Position numbers and translations under genes: made by a program
Shown: one piece after another, positions 1-8,147 of the stretch
Layout of the letters: each line of letters opens with the position of its first letter
Position numbering within the stretch: the first letter of the stretch is position 1
The notes under the pieces: model-generated
Told to the model about the DNA's origin: nothing
The model's input: the letters and a program-made list of their open reading frames with translations, nothing else
The model's database searches: none
From: JBMYQA01 sp049600855
Lineage (GTDB): Bacteria > Bacteroidota > Bacteroidia > Cytophagales > Flammeovirgaceae
Reading direction: 5' to 3'
NCBI GenBank assembly: GCA_049600855.1
Contig: JBMYQA010000031.1
Coordinates: forward strand, 1-33,545
DNA length: 33,545 bases

Positions 1-200
1 CTTATTATTTTTAATGTTTAAGGGACAATCAAGATATCCCCTTTAACTAGTTTAATTAGCTAAAATACTTTTATTAAATATTATTTGTTATAAAACAAAA
101 CCAATCATTTTTAAGAAGATATTTCTTATTTTAAATCAAATTCAAGGTATCACTAACAATCGTCTGGGCTTTTCTAAGAGAGCTTAAGATTAAAAGTAGT

Positions 201-1781
201 ATGATTAACTCTCCAGTATTAAAACGTTACTACCAAACAACGTCTGTGGAATATGCCCAGTCATTTCTGGCATTTACTACATTCATGAGTTGTGGTGGTG
301 CGATGTGGGGAAGTTTATGTTTAATTTTTAGTATTCCTTTAGCTTCTATTGTCCCTTATGGCTATGTCATATTAAGTGGCTTGAATCTGTGGATGTGGTA
401 TCGGAATCGGCAATTTCGAACTTCACGTTTCATTCAGGTATTCATGAGTATCTCACTTCCCTTCATTTTTCAGTGGGCATTAGGCGGTTATCACAAAACT
501 GGAATGGTGATGATTTGGGCAGCATTAGCTTTGGTTGCTCAGCTAACCTTTTACAAACTCAAAGCCTCTTTACCTTGGTTAATATTATTTATTGCTTTAT
601 TATTTATTAGCATACAGTTTAATGATTTTTTTGAAGCGCACGGATTAATTAGTATTAATGATCCGAGTATCCAACAGCTTTTATTAGGAATAAATATTGG
701 TGTTGTATTTATCATGACCTTTTTCATTGCTTGGTTTTTTATTGATAATCAGCGTAAGGCGTTGAGTACGATTGCTTCTAAAAATCAAGAATTAATGGCA
801 AAAGGAACAGAGTTAGAATCTGCCAATCAAAAATTACAATTAAACGAAGAAGAACTCAGGCAAAACTTGGAAGAGCTTTCTGTCATTCACGAAAAAGTTT
901 CCGAAACTAAAGTAAAACTCGAAGAGTCCTTAGTTCGAGAATGGGAGGCCAAGGAAGCCTTAAAGAAAGCCATGAGCACTGCCTTGGCTAAAAAGAATCA
1001 GCAGATCATGAGTAGCTTAAATTATGCGAAGCGCATTCAACAATTACTCATGCCTAATCCCGAAGAAGTGGTAGAAGATTTTGACGATGCTTTTATTCTT
1101 TTACAACCGCGCGATGTAGTAAGTGGTGATTTTTTTTGGTATGAAGATGTACAAACTAGAGATGAGGCTTTTCAAGTATTTGGTGTTGCGGATTGCACGG
1201 GTCATGGAGTACCAGGGGCGCTCATGAGTATGATTGGTTTGGAGCAACTCACAGAGATTGTAAATGTAGAACAAATTGATACGCCTAGCGCCATCTTAAA
1301 CCGCTTACATCATGGAGTAGTAAATATATTAAAGCAAAATACGTCCAATAATAAAGATGGCATGGACATCGCCATCTGTAAAATTGATAAAGATAATGGC
1401 GTGGTTGAATATGCGGGAGCTAAAACCCCTTTGATTTACATTCAAGATGGAGCACTTCATACCATAAAAGGAAACCGTCAGCCTATCGGGAAACTTCGTT
1501 TAAGTACCCACACCAATTTCACCAATCATATCATAGATGTCTCTCAGCCTACTAGTTTTTACCTCTTTTCAGATGGTTTTCAAGATCAGTTTGGCGGCCC
1601 AAATAACCGCAAGTTTATGATTAAGCGCTTCAAAGATTTATTATTGCGCATACATCAGTATCCAATGAAAGAACAAGAACACATTTTAAGGGAAACCTTA
1701 GCAGATTGGATGGGCGACGAAAAGCAAACGGATGATGTACTAGTGGCTGGTTTTGTGGTAAATACGCTGGCGATGCAATAA
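201..1781 (+). CDS. Membrane-anchored SpoIIE-type PP2C serine phosphatase
   Basis: 526 residues. Residues about 20-185 form several hydrophobic membrane segments, followed by a charged coiled coil (about 185-265, including EEELRQNLEEL) and a C-terminal SpoIIE phosphatase domain (about 290-522). Metal-binding motifs are visible: GDFFW with D310, ADCTGHGVPG with D331, SDGFQDQ with D458, and QTDDV with D511/D512. The family dephosphorylates Ser/Thr phosphoproteins, often anti-sigma antagonists, or acts as an output of membrane signalling; the substrate here is unknown. The membrane part closely resembles that of the histidine kinase at 4014-5804, so both probably sense a related signal. No known input domain (PAS, GAF, HAMP) is recognisable. 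The gene is single, with a terminator-like hairpin 133 bases after its stop. The domain call is firm; the signal and target are inference. Confidence 0.93.
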   Translation: MINSPVLKRYYQTTSVEYAQSFLAFTTFMSCGGAMWGSLCLIFSIPLASIVPYGYVILSGLNLWMWYRNRQFRTSRFIQVFMSISLPFIFQWALGGYHKTGMVMIWAALALVAQLTFYKLKASLPWLILFIALLFISIQFNDFFEAHGLISINDPSIQQLLLGINIGVVFIMTFFIAWFFIDNQRKALSTIASKNQELMAKGTELESANQKLQLNEEELRQNLEELSVIHEKVSETKVKLEESLVREWEAKEALKKAMSTALAKKNQQIMSSLNYAKRIQQLLMPNPEEVVEDFDDAFILLQPRDVVSGDFFWYEDVQTRDEAFQVFGVADCTGHGVPGALMSMIGLEQLTEIVNVEQIDTPSAILNRLHHGVVNILKQNTSNNKDGMDIAICKIDKDNGVVEYAGAKTPLIYIQDGALHTIKGNRQPIGKLRLSTHTNFTNHIIDVSQPTSFYLFSDGFQDQFGGPNNRKFMIKRFKDLLLRIHQYPMKEQEHILRETLADWMGDEKQTDDVLVAGFVVNTLAMQ

Positions 1782-1913
1782 TCTTCCTCCCTTTGCGTTA
1801 GCTGATCATTTTTTTATACAATGTTATCGCGAGCTTTGGTTTAACTTTCAGCGCAAAATTCGCTAATATAACGGTAAAATTAGGTTTTATGCCCTAAAAA
1901 ATAGGGAATACGA

Positions 1914-1942
1914 GCCGTTTTATTGAAAAAACGGCATTTTTT
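1914..1942 (+). terminator. Intrinsic terminator after the SpoIIE phosphatase gene
   Basis: GCCGTTTT (1914-1921) pairs perfectly with AAAACGGC (1928-1935) across a six-base loop, followed by A and six T. It lies 133 bases beyond the stop of the phosphatase gene and overlaps the predicted promoter of the next gene. Confidence 0.7.
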
Positions 1943-1953
1943 CACTATTTTTG
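1923..1953 (+). promoter_or_regulatory. Bacteroidota-type promoter for the starch-synthase-like gene
   Basis: TTG at 1923-1925 (-33 element), a 20-base spacer, then TATTTTTG at 1946-1953, an exact match to the Bacteroidota -7 consensus TAnnTTTG. This places transcription start near 1958 and gives a leader of about 25 bases to the ATG at 1984. The -33 element sits inside the loop of the upstream terminator hairpin. Confidence 0.65.
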
Positions 1954-1983
1954 CATCCGATGTGAATTAAAAGTGTAGTGAAT

Positions 1984-2814
1984 ATGTCAAAATTGAAGAT
2001 CCTCTACGTATCTAGTGAAATCAATCCTTTCTTGAAGACCTCCGAAGTTGCTGACTATGTTAGGAAACTTCCTCAGGCTATGCAAGAAAAAGGGATGGAA
2101 ATTCGAATTTTAGTACCAAGATTCGGAGTAATTAATGAAAGAAGGAATAGATTGCACGAAGTTGTACGGCTATCAGGAATCAACATTACTGTTGGAGATG
2201 AAGAAAAACCACTAACGATTAAGGTTGCTTCCATTCCTAATGCGAAGTTGCAAGTGTACTTCATTGATAATGAGGATTACTTCCATAGAAAGTCTGTATT
2301 TACAGATAAGGAAAATAATTTCTTCCAGGACAATGATGAGCGGGCAATATTCTTCTGCAAAGGTGTGATCGAAACAGTTAAGAAATTAGGATGGGCTCCA
2401 GACATCGTTCACTGTAACGACTGGATGTCAAGCTTGATCCCTCTTTACTTAAAAACAACCTACAAAAATGATCCTATGTTTAAAGATGCTAAGATCATTT
2501 TTACTGTATTCAATACAGATTTTGCGCATGAGTTTAACTTTGATGATTTATCAGAAAAAGTTAAAGTTTCTGACATTGAAGATGGCATGATTGAGTCTTT
2601 AAGACCTGCCAATTTCAAAGCATTTATCAAGTTAGGCGCTGAGTATGCAGATTCTGTAACTAATTCAAGTAAGGAAGTAGAGCAAAATATCAATGGCATA
2701 TTCTCTGATTTGCCTGAAGGTAAAGTGGGGACGATTTCATCAGAAGATGAAGGATACTTGGATAATTACTATGGCTTATATAATGAATTATTAGGTGTAG
2801 AAATACCTGCATAA
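1984..2814 (+). CDS. Stand-alone starch/glycogen-synthase N-terminal-domain protein (GT5-like)
   Basis: 276 residues from ATG 1984; a GTG two codons upstream (1978) is possible, but MSKLKILYVSSE matches how this family usually begins. It resembles only the N-terminal Rossmann half of glycosyltransferase family 5 starch synthases: LYVSSEINPFLKT at the start and PDIVHCNDWMSSLIPLYL in the middle. The C-terminal half that completes the active site is absent (full enzymes are about 480 residues). The ADP-glucose-binding KxGGL motif is replaced by K18-T-S-E-V22. Short proteins like this, annotated glycogen/starch synthase, are known in Bacteroidota; their role is not established. Catalysis of glucan synthesis looks unlikely. 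It has its own promoter and ends at a bidirectional terminator, so it is probably a single-gene unit. Confidence 0.82.
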   Translation: MSKLKILYVSSEINPFLKTSEVADYVRKLPQAMQEKGMEIRILVPRFGVINERRNRLHEVVRLSGINITVGDEEKPLTIKVASIPNAKLQVYFIDNEDYFHRKSVFTDKENNFFQDNDERAIFFCKGVIETVKKLGWAPDIVHCNDWMSSLIPLYLKTTYKNDPMFKDAKIIFTVFNTDFAHEFNFDDLSEKVKVSDIEDGMIESLRPANFKAFIKLGAEYADSVTNSSKEVEQNINGIFSDLPEGKVGTISSEDEGYLDNYYGLYNELLGVEIPA

Positions 2815-2827
2815 TCTTATATAACTC

Positions 2828-2868
2828 AAAAAAAGGGCTGATGAACCGAGTTTCATCAGCCTTTTTTT
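2828..2868. terminator. Bidirectional terminator between convergent genes
   Basis: Perfect 10-bp stem GGCTGATGAA (2836-2845) / TTCATCAGCC (2852-2861) with a six-base loop. Seven A (2828-2834) lie on the left side, one G before the stem, and seven T (2862-2868) on the right, so it can stop transcription from the plus-strand gene ending at 2814 and the minus-strand dapB-like gene ending at 2925. Confidence 0.9.
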
Positions 2869-2924
2869 ATTGAGCTTGCCTAAGAGACTGTTTGAAGTGT
2901 TTCTTTCGACTAAACAAAAAACGG

Positions 2925-3731
2925 TTATGCTAAACCCATCACCTTGTCTAACCCACGCACCAAGCCTTGGTAGTTTTTTACATGCCGCGTAGCTAATAAT
3001 GTACCTGCTACATAGGGTTGTGCACTAGCTCCAGCGTTTTGGGTAATGGTAAGGCGTTCGCCATCCATACCAAAAATCACTTCATTGGAAGATGAAAAGC
3101 TGGGTAAACGTACCGAATGAATTTGATTAGAACTCACGGTAGCTCCCCTCGCCTCTCGATGTCCTTGGGTTTGATCTAACGGATAATCTACTATTGGTTT
3201 ACGAATTTGCTCTAATTTAAAGGCAAGCTCACGACTTGTTCCATTAGGCGCATCTGGTTTCTTAGCAGATGAATATTCAATAATTTCCCATCTAGGAATG
3301 TGTTTGGCAACCGTAGTTGCACACACTTGTAATAGGGTAGCCGTAATCGAAAAGTTACCTGCTGCAACCACTCCCACTCCTTTGGCTTTTGCGGCTTCAT
3401 GAATTTCCTCGTAATCAGCTACACTTAAGCCAGAAGTACCTACCACAGCGCAAGTACCATGATTAATGGCCGTTAAGGTATTCGCCTTTACAATATCAGG
3501 TTGTGTATAATCAATTAATACATCTGCAGCATGCGCTTCAAGTGCTTCTGCGGCAGTAGCATAAATCGGTACTTCTTCGATCGGCAAGTTAAGTACCTCT
3601 CCTAGCAATTGTCCTGCATAGGTTCGAGAGATCGCACTAGTCAATTCAAGGTCATCTGCGGCAGAAATAGAAGCGGCTAAACTACTACCAACCCAACCCG
3701 TTCCGCCTGCTAAACAAACTTTTAGTTTCAT
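2925..3731 (-). CDS. dapB: DapB-family dihydrodipicolinate reductase, divergent
   Basis: 268 residues, the usual DapB length. DapB reduces (hydroxy-tetra)hydrodipicolinate with NAD(P)H in the diaminopimelate/lysine pathway. Visible are the N-terminal nucleotide-binding loop GGTGWVG (9-15), an acidic strand DVLIDYTQPD (70-79), VGTSGL (97-102), AAGNFSI (123-129), and the substrate loop KKPDAPNGT (157-165). In E. coli DapB this loop is preceded by a catalytic His-His pair; here those positions are S154 and S155, while the catalytic lysine is kept as K158. It may therefore be a paralogue with a changed reaction, or a DapB using another proton donor. Start ATG at 3731 is clear. Neighbours give no lysine-pathway context. 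The family call is firm; activity as DapB is less certain. Confidence 0.82.
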   Translation of the reverse strand: MKLKVCLAGGTGWVGSSLAASISAADDLELTSAISRTYAGQLLGEVLNLPIEEVPIYATAAEALEAHAADVLIDYTQPDIVKANTLTAINHGTCAVVGTSGLSVADYEEIHEAAKAKGVGVVAAGNFSITATLLQVCATTVAKHIPRWEIIEYSSAKKPDAPNGTSRELAFKLEQIRKPIVDYPLDQTQGHREARGATVSSNQIHSVRLPSFSSSNEVIFGMDGERLTITQNAGASAQPYVAGTLLATRHVKNYQGLVRGLDKVMGLA

Positions 3732-3902
3732 GATGATATCAGTTGTTTTAGAAGTGATTCAAATCCTCAGTAAGCTTGCAACTTCTTGTTAATGAATGTG
3801 TTTAAAGAAAACCATTCATCGTATCTGATTTTTTGTTCACTAAATTGAAATATTCAGGTTAAACCAAAAATTTAACTTTTAAAAAATCTTATAGAAATAA
3901 GT

Positions 3903-3917
3903 GAATATACTATATTC
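3903..3917. promoter_or_regulatory. Short perfect palindrome upstream of the histidine kinase gene
   Basis: GAATATA-C-TATATTC, two perfect 7-base arms around a single base, in the divergent gap between the dapB-like gene and the histidine kinase, about 97 bases before ATG 4014. It could be an operator, but AT-rich palindromes of this size also arise by chance. Confidence 0.25.
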
Positions 3918-4013
3918 GTATAATATTATTCAAGCAGTAATGCCTCTTCTTTTACTTTTATTTTAAAAGACCATACGCACGCACCAAACAATTCGGATTA
4001 ATAGCACACAAAA

Positions 4014-5804
4014 ATGGGGATTATGAATAAACCCAATAGCTTTCAACAACTTTTAAAAATTGGATTAGCTCCTAATACAAGCATAAAAGAGGCTGAATCT
4101 CATCGTTTTCTAATCTTAATGTCCTTGTTAATGGCCGCTGGTGGCTTACTTTGGGGCACACTTTCCTTGTTTTTTGAGCTGTATATTCAATCACTTGTTC
4201 CTTATGGCTACACTTGTTTTACCATTCTTAACCTCATCCAATTTTCTAAAACCAAAAACTTTGGTGCTACTCGCTTTTGCCAAGTAATCATGAGCTTAAG
4301 CCTTCCATTTGTATTTCAATGGATGTTGGGTGGTTTTATTTCTAGTGGAAGCATTATGATTTGGGCCATGTTGGCGCTTACAGGGGCTATCACATTTGAG
4401 CACCTTAACGCTTCCATCAAGTGGCTAATCTCTTATTTGCTATTCATGCTAATCAGTAGTTTAGCTGATGGTTATTTTAGAGAACACTACACTTTAAACA
4501 CCCCTGACCACGTTAAAACCTTTTTCTTTAGCATCAATATTGGCCTGGTATCTTCCTTAATCTTTGGGTTAATGTTTTTCTTTAAAAGTAGATTAACAAA
4601 ACGAGAGAAAGAGCTCCTGATTACACACCATCATTTACAATCTTCTGAAGAAGAGCTCCGTCAGAATGCAGAAGAACTCCTTTCGATTAATGAGAGCCTT
4701 GGCGCTGCTCAACAAGAGCTTAAAAATGCCCTAACACAAGAGCAAACCAGCAGACAAGAATTAGAAAATACCAATCAGCGGCTTCAGGCGACTTATCGAG
4801 AACTACTTGCCTCTGAACAAGCCTTGCTTAAGAAATCTCAGTTATTGGAAGCGGTAAATGAGAATTTAGAGCAAACTCATCTGCAACTCCAGCATACCCT
4901 GAGGTTGGAAATTGACAGTAGGAAAAAGTTAGAAGAAGCAAATCGCAATCTTAAAGATGCCCAAACTCAATTAGTACAATCAGAAAAGATGGCCTCTTTA
5001 GGAGAAATGACGGCTGGAATAGCCCATGAAATCAACAATCCCCTAAACTTTATTTCTGGAGGCGCACAAAGTTTGGATACTACGCTCAATGAATTACTGT
5101 ATATTTTAAGAAAATATCAGGATTTGGAACATGCCGCATCAGAAAGTGAAAAAGCGCAGGCAAAGGAAACTCTCAAGCAAGTTAAGGCCGCATTTAATAT
5201 TGAGGAATTGATTGAAGAAGCAAACCATTTACTAAAAGATGTAAACGATGGTGCAAATAGAGCTACTGAAATTGTGCGCAGTTTACAAAACTTTAGCCGA
5301 AACGATGCACAACAATTGGTAATGGCTGATATTCATGATGCCATCGACTCCGCCTTAGTTATTTTACGGAATAAAATGATGGGTTATATCGAAATTTCTA
5401 AACATTTTGATCCCAGCATCCCACAAATTAAGTGCTACCCTACCCAACTCAATCAGGTATTTATGAATATCATCTCAAATGCAATAGATGCTATTGAGTC
5501 CAAAGGGAATATTAAAATTCGAACAAAAGATCACCAAGCTCATGTGGAAGTACTGATTCAAGATAATGGGATGGGAATGTCGGCAGAAGTGCAGGCGAAG
5601 GTTTTTGAGCCTTTTTACACAACAAAAGCATTGGGCAAAGGCACTGGCTTGGGCATGTCTATTACTCATTCTATTATTAAAAAACATCAAGGCAGTATCG
5701 AAATTGCCAGTGAAGAAGGCTTGGGTACGACATTCATTTTAAAGCTTCCCAAAAACCTATCCGATCTCCTGAATAACGAACTGGAAAACTCCAACAATTA
5801 TTAA
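4014..5804 (+). CDS. Membrane sensor histidine kinase
   Basis: 596 residues from ATG 4014; an ATG three codons on (4023) is equally plausible. Residues about 22-195 are a multi-pass membrane domain strongly resembling the N-terminus of the SpoIIE phosphatase at 201-1781 (shared VPYGY, TRFxQVxMSxSLPFxFQWxLGG, INIG). A long coiled coil follows (about 195-325), then a HisKA domain with EKMASLGEMTAGIAHEINNP (phospho-acceptor H338) and an HATPase domain with N-box QVFMNIISNAIDAI (N489), DNGMGM, and the FEPFYTTK/GTGLGMSI lid. It should autophosphorylate and pass phosphate to a separate response regulator; none is encoded in the window. It overlaps the stop of the convergent MFS gene by four bases. 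The signal sensed is unknown. Confidence 0.94.
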   Translation: MGIMNKPNSFQQLLKIGLAPNTSIKEAESHRFLILMSLLMAAGGLLWGTLSLFFELYIQSLVPYGYTCFTILNLIQFSKTKNFGATRFCQVIMSLSLPFVFQWMLGGFISSGSIMIWAMLALTGAITFEHLNASIKWLISYLLFMLISSLADGYFREHYTLNTPDHVKTFFFSINIGLVSSLIFGLMFFFKSRLTKREKELLITHHHLQSSEEELRQNAEELLSINESLGAAQQELKNALTQEQTSRQELENTNQRLQATYRELLASEQALLKKSQLLEAVNENLEQTHLQLQHTLRLEIDSRKKLEEANRNLKDAQTQLVQSEKMASLGEMTAGIAHEINNPLNFISGGAQSLDTTLNELLYILRKYQDLEHAASESEKAQAKETLKQVKAAFNIEELIEEANHLLKDVNDGANRATEIVRSLQNFSRNDAQQLVMADIHDAIDSALVILRNKMMGYIEISKHFDPSIPQIKCYPTQLNQVFMNIISNAIDAIESKGNIKIRTKDHQAHVEVLIQDNGMGMSAEVQAKVFEPFYTTKALGKGTGLGMSITHSIIKKHQGSIEIASEEGLGTTFILKLPKNLSDLLNNELENSNNY

Positions 5805-7060
5805 TCTTGTTCTACGGGAACTTTATCGTGATATGGCGGTTGTTTGCCAATGGTGATGTGTAATAAATCGGTAGATCCACAAGCAATGAGTAAAATGACC
5901 AACAGTAACAACGCAGGAATGTACAATACTTCAAGAGCTCCCAACTCATGCGTTAGAAAACCTAAGGTGATTGAACCAATTGGTGCCCCTCCTGTGATAC
6001 CAATCTGATAAATGGATAAAGCTCTTGCTTGCATTCCTTTAGGGGCAGACTCTTGAATAACTGCACGACCTAGTGTAAATACAAACCCCACGGCCATCCC
6101 CCAGCCAAAAATTAAAAAGATAAACACCGAATAAGGTACGCTGAACGTAATAATCAACATCGCTCCAGAACCCAAAGCCATTACCGTAACCAGTATCAAT
6201 CCAATATTATGGATACGCCTCATTTTGCTTAAAATAATCGAAGCAGCTACTACTCCCACATAAAATGAGGTAATCGCAAAAGACAGCGTAGTCGAATTGC
6301 CATGATATACATCACGCACAATAATTGGCACAGCTACCATCAACCCTCCCATAAAAATTAAACCCACTAAGATATTAAGCAATGAAACTAAACGCATAGG
6401 GGCATGGTTTCCCACAATGGCAAATCCTTCTTTTAACGATTGTAATATCGGTGTTTGCTGATTTTGCTTTACTTCATGCTTGGGCTTAGGCTCAATTCCG
6501 CGCATAAAAACAGCTCCTGCAATCATGATGAGTGCCTGCGCAAAGAATAAATCTTCAATAGGTACAAAAGAAGCCGATGCAGCAAGTAAAAAGCCAGAAA
6601 CTTGACTTAAAAACTGAATTGTGGTTGCCCTTGACACCTCTTGCTGTATTTTACCGATGACCACTCGGTGCAATAAAGCATCTCTACTCGGAATATTATA
6701 GGCAGATAAAACCCCCATGGCTAACGCATAAAGGATGACCCCTGAAAAGTGAAGGCGGTGTAAAAATACGAGCATGCCTATGGCAAAACTCGGGAAGAAT
6801 GAAAACAAATGAAGCCGTAAAGCAATGTTACGACTATCCGTGCGATCTGCTGTGATACCAGCATGTAAGATCAACAAAAACGCAGGAAGCATGGTACACA
6901 TTTGTGCAATACCTAGCTTTTCAGGCGTTTCATGCAATTCTTGCGTAACTACATAGGGAATCAATACCGATTGAAGCCCAAGACCCACCCACCAAGAAGC
7001 AAGCCCTCCTAAGTAGTTATTGAATTGATTTTTATATGCACTATTCTCTGCTGACTTCAA
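5801..7060 (-). CDS. MFS transporter (EntS/MFS_3-like)
   Basis: 419 residues with about 12 hydrophobic segments. The MFS loop A-type motif appears as GITADRTDSRNIAL (about 68-81), and the middle loop is charged (EPKPKHEVKQNQQ, about 190-202). The layout resembles the MFS_3 group that includes enterobactin exporter-like permeases; the substrate is unknown. The start is TTG 7060: the frame is closed by a stop codon upstream with no ATG or GTG between, and the first internal Met is near residue 54, inside the membrane region. A -7 element at 7076-7083 would give a very short leader. The stop codon overlaps the convergent histidine kinase stop (5801-5804), leaving no room for a terminator. Next upstream on the same strand is the TIP30-like gene, 67 bases away, so co-transcription is possible. 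Confidence 0.88.
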   Translation of the reverse strand: MKSAENSAYKNQFNNYLGGLASWWVGLGLQSVLIPYVVTQELHETPEKLGIAQMCTMLPAFLLILHAGITADRTDSRNIALRLHLFSFFPSFAIGMLVFLHRLHFSGVILYALAMGVLSAYNIPSRDALLHRVVIGKIQQEVSRATTIQFLSQVSGFLLAASASFVPIEDLFFAQALIMIAGAVFMRGIEPKPKHEVKQNQQTPILQSLKEGFAIVGNHAPMRLVSLLNILVGLIFMGGLMVAVPIIVRDVYHGNSTTLSFAITSFYVGVVAASIILSKMRRIHNIGLILVTVMALGSGAMLIITFSVPYSVFIFLIFGWGMAVGFVFTLGRAVIQESAPKGMQARALSIYQIGITGGAPIGSITLGFLTHELGALEVLYIPALLLLVILLIACGSTDLLHITIGKQPPYHDKVPVEQD

Positions 7061-7075
7061 GCCGATTAATGTTTA

Positions 7076-7083
7076 CAAATCTA
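7076..7083 (-). promoter_or_regulatory. Candidate -7 element for the MFS gene
   Basis: Minus-strand TAGATTTG is an exact TAnnTTTG match, 16 bases before the TTG start at 7060. No TTG at the usual -33 distance is seen. If used, the leader is about ten bases, which supports the TTG start. Confidence 0.4.
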
Positions 7084-7127
7084 GTTCGAAAGACACAAAT
7101 TGTATTTAAATAATTTATATATGCTGC

Positions 7128-7784
7128 TTATCTTTTTCCATGAGCGCGAATTTCAGCTGACTCATGAATAAAAGTTCCTTGCAGTGAATCTTTTGAAAGT
7201 TGCTGCATATAATTTGCCACACTTTCAGCTTGAATGCCTTTGTAGTTAGCTGGAATTAAAAAACTAAATGCAGTTGCAAATAATTTTCCAACATCTTCTC
7301 CCAGCCGCTTTTCTTTACGATCGCCTAATAATAGCGAGGGGCGCATGATATGAATAGATTCAAATCCGATTTTTTTAATCTCTTCTTCAATTTGCCCTTT
7401 CACCTGATTATAGTAGAACATTGATTTTTGATTTGCTCCCATGGCTGAAACTAAATGGAACTGTTTACATCCATGTTGGAGCGCATAATTGGCAAAAGCC
7501 AATACATATTCATAATCTACCTTATAAAATGCAGCCTTAGATCCTGCCTTTTTCATGGTAGTACCTAAACAACAAAAAGCCACATCTGCATGTTTAACTT
7601 CCTGATGATCAGTTAACTTATCAAAATCAACGATCATATTTACTAATTTTTCATGTTGCCAATTACTTTCACGTCTAGCCAAGGTGATTACTTGAGCAAA
7701 ATCGTTATCTTCTACTAATTTTCTTACGAGTAAATTCCCTATTAAACCAGTACTACCTACTACTAGTGCGATTTTCTCCATCAT
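7128..7784 (-). CDS. TIP30/HTATIP2-like NAD(P)-binding oxidoreductase
   Basis: 218 residues, an atypical short-chain dehydrogenase fold. The N-terminal dinucleotide-binding loop is GSTGLIG (about 10-16), followed by CCLGTTMKKAGSKAAFYKVD (the signature region of the TIP30/CC3 group), LVSAMGAN (about 112-119), and the catalytic-type Tyr-x-x-x-Lys as YNQVKG (about 125-130). Proteins of this type are common in bacteria and fungi as putative NAD(P)H-binding oxidoreductases; the substrate is unknown. Two adjacent ATG codons (7784, 7781) could start it; the choice changes one residue. It lies upstream of the MFS gene on the same strand. Confidence 0.88.
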   Translation of the reverse strand: MMEKIALVVGSTGLIGNLLVRKLVEDNDFAQVITLARRESNWQHEKLVNMIVDFDKLTDHQEVKHADVAFCCLGTTMKKAGSKAAFYKVDYEYVLAFANYALQHGCKQFHLVSAMGANQKSMFYYNQVKGQIEEEIKKIGFESIHIMRPSLLLGDRKEKRLGEDVGKLFATAFSFLIPANYKGIQAESVANYMQQLSKDSLQGTFIHESAEIRAHGKR

Positions 7785-8147
7785 CTAAAGTGCTTAGCAA
7801 TACTTATGACCATAAATTTTAAAAGTAATGATATCTATTGAAGATAGCAATGCTGGTTTGAATTCATTTAAAAACGAGTGCTACAATTCAACCAAAAATG
7901 CTACCACCCAACACGAAATGCTTTATAGGCTGCATCGGAATGTGTACTTTTATTTCATACTCGCTTGTCCTATACACCAGCAATCAAACAGTTGAAAGAT
8001 AACCATCAAGAAAGACGATTTCCACTACCAATTTAATCATTACTTTTTGAAATAAACATTACATGGGATTTTTTTGGCTGCTAGCCAAACCATCCTTCAG
8101 ACTCACCGACCATCAATTTTTTTTATGTCAAATTAGATCGGAAAACG
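7785..8147. other. Intergenic region between divergent genes, 363 bp
   Basis: Separates the TIP30-like gene (minus) from the DUF5916 gene (plus), so it must hold both promoters, but I find no exact TAnnTTTG element on the proper side of either gene. A small perfect hairpin TTTGGCT-GCT-AGCCAAA lies at 8073-8089, 58 bases before ATG 8148, and could be an operator or leader structure. No RNA gene or credible small gene is seen. Confidence 0.5.

Noticed and set aside
1978..1983. GTG start two codons upstream for the starch-synthase-like protein
   Set aside because: ATG 1984 gives the usual family N-terminus; the extension adds only two residues and no motif.
7918..7995. Possible 25-residue small gene on the plus strand in the 363-base gap
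   Set aside because: No promoter box, no membrane or signal pattern and no supporting context; short open frames of this size are expected by chance.
8073..8089. Hairpin TTTGGCT-GCT-AGCCAAA as a terminator of the minus-strand gene
   Set aside because: It is upstream of that gene, not after it, and on the minus strand it is followed by A rather than T; noted only as a possible operator.
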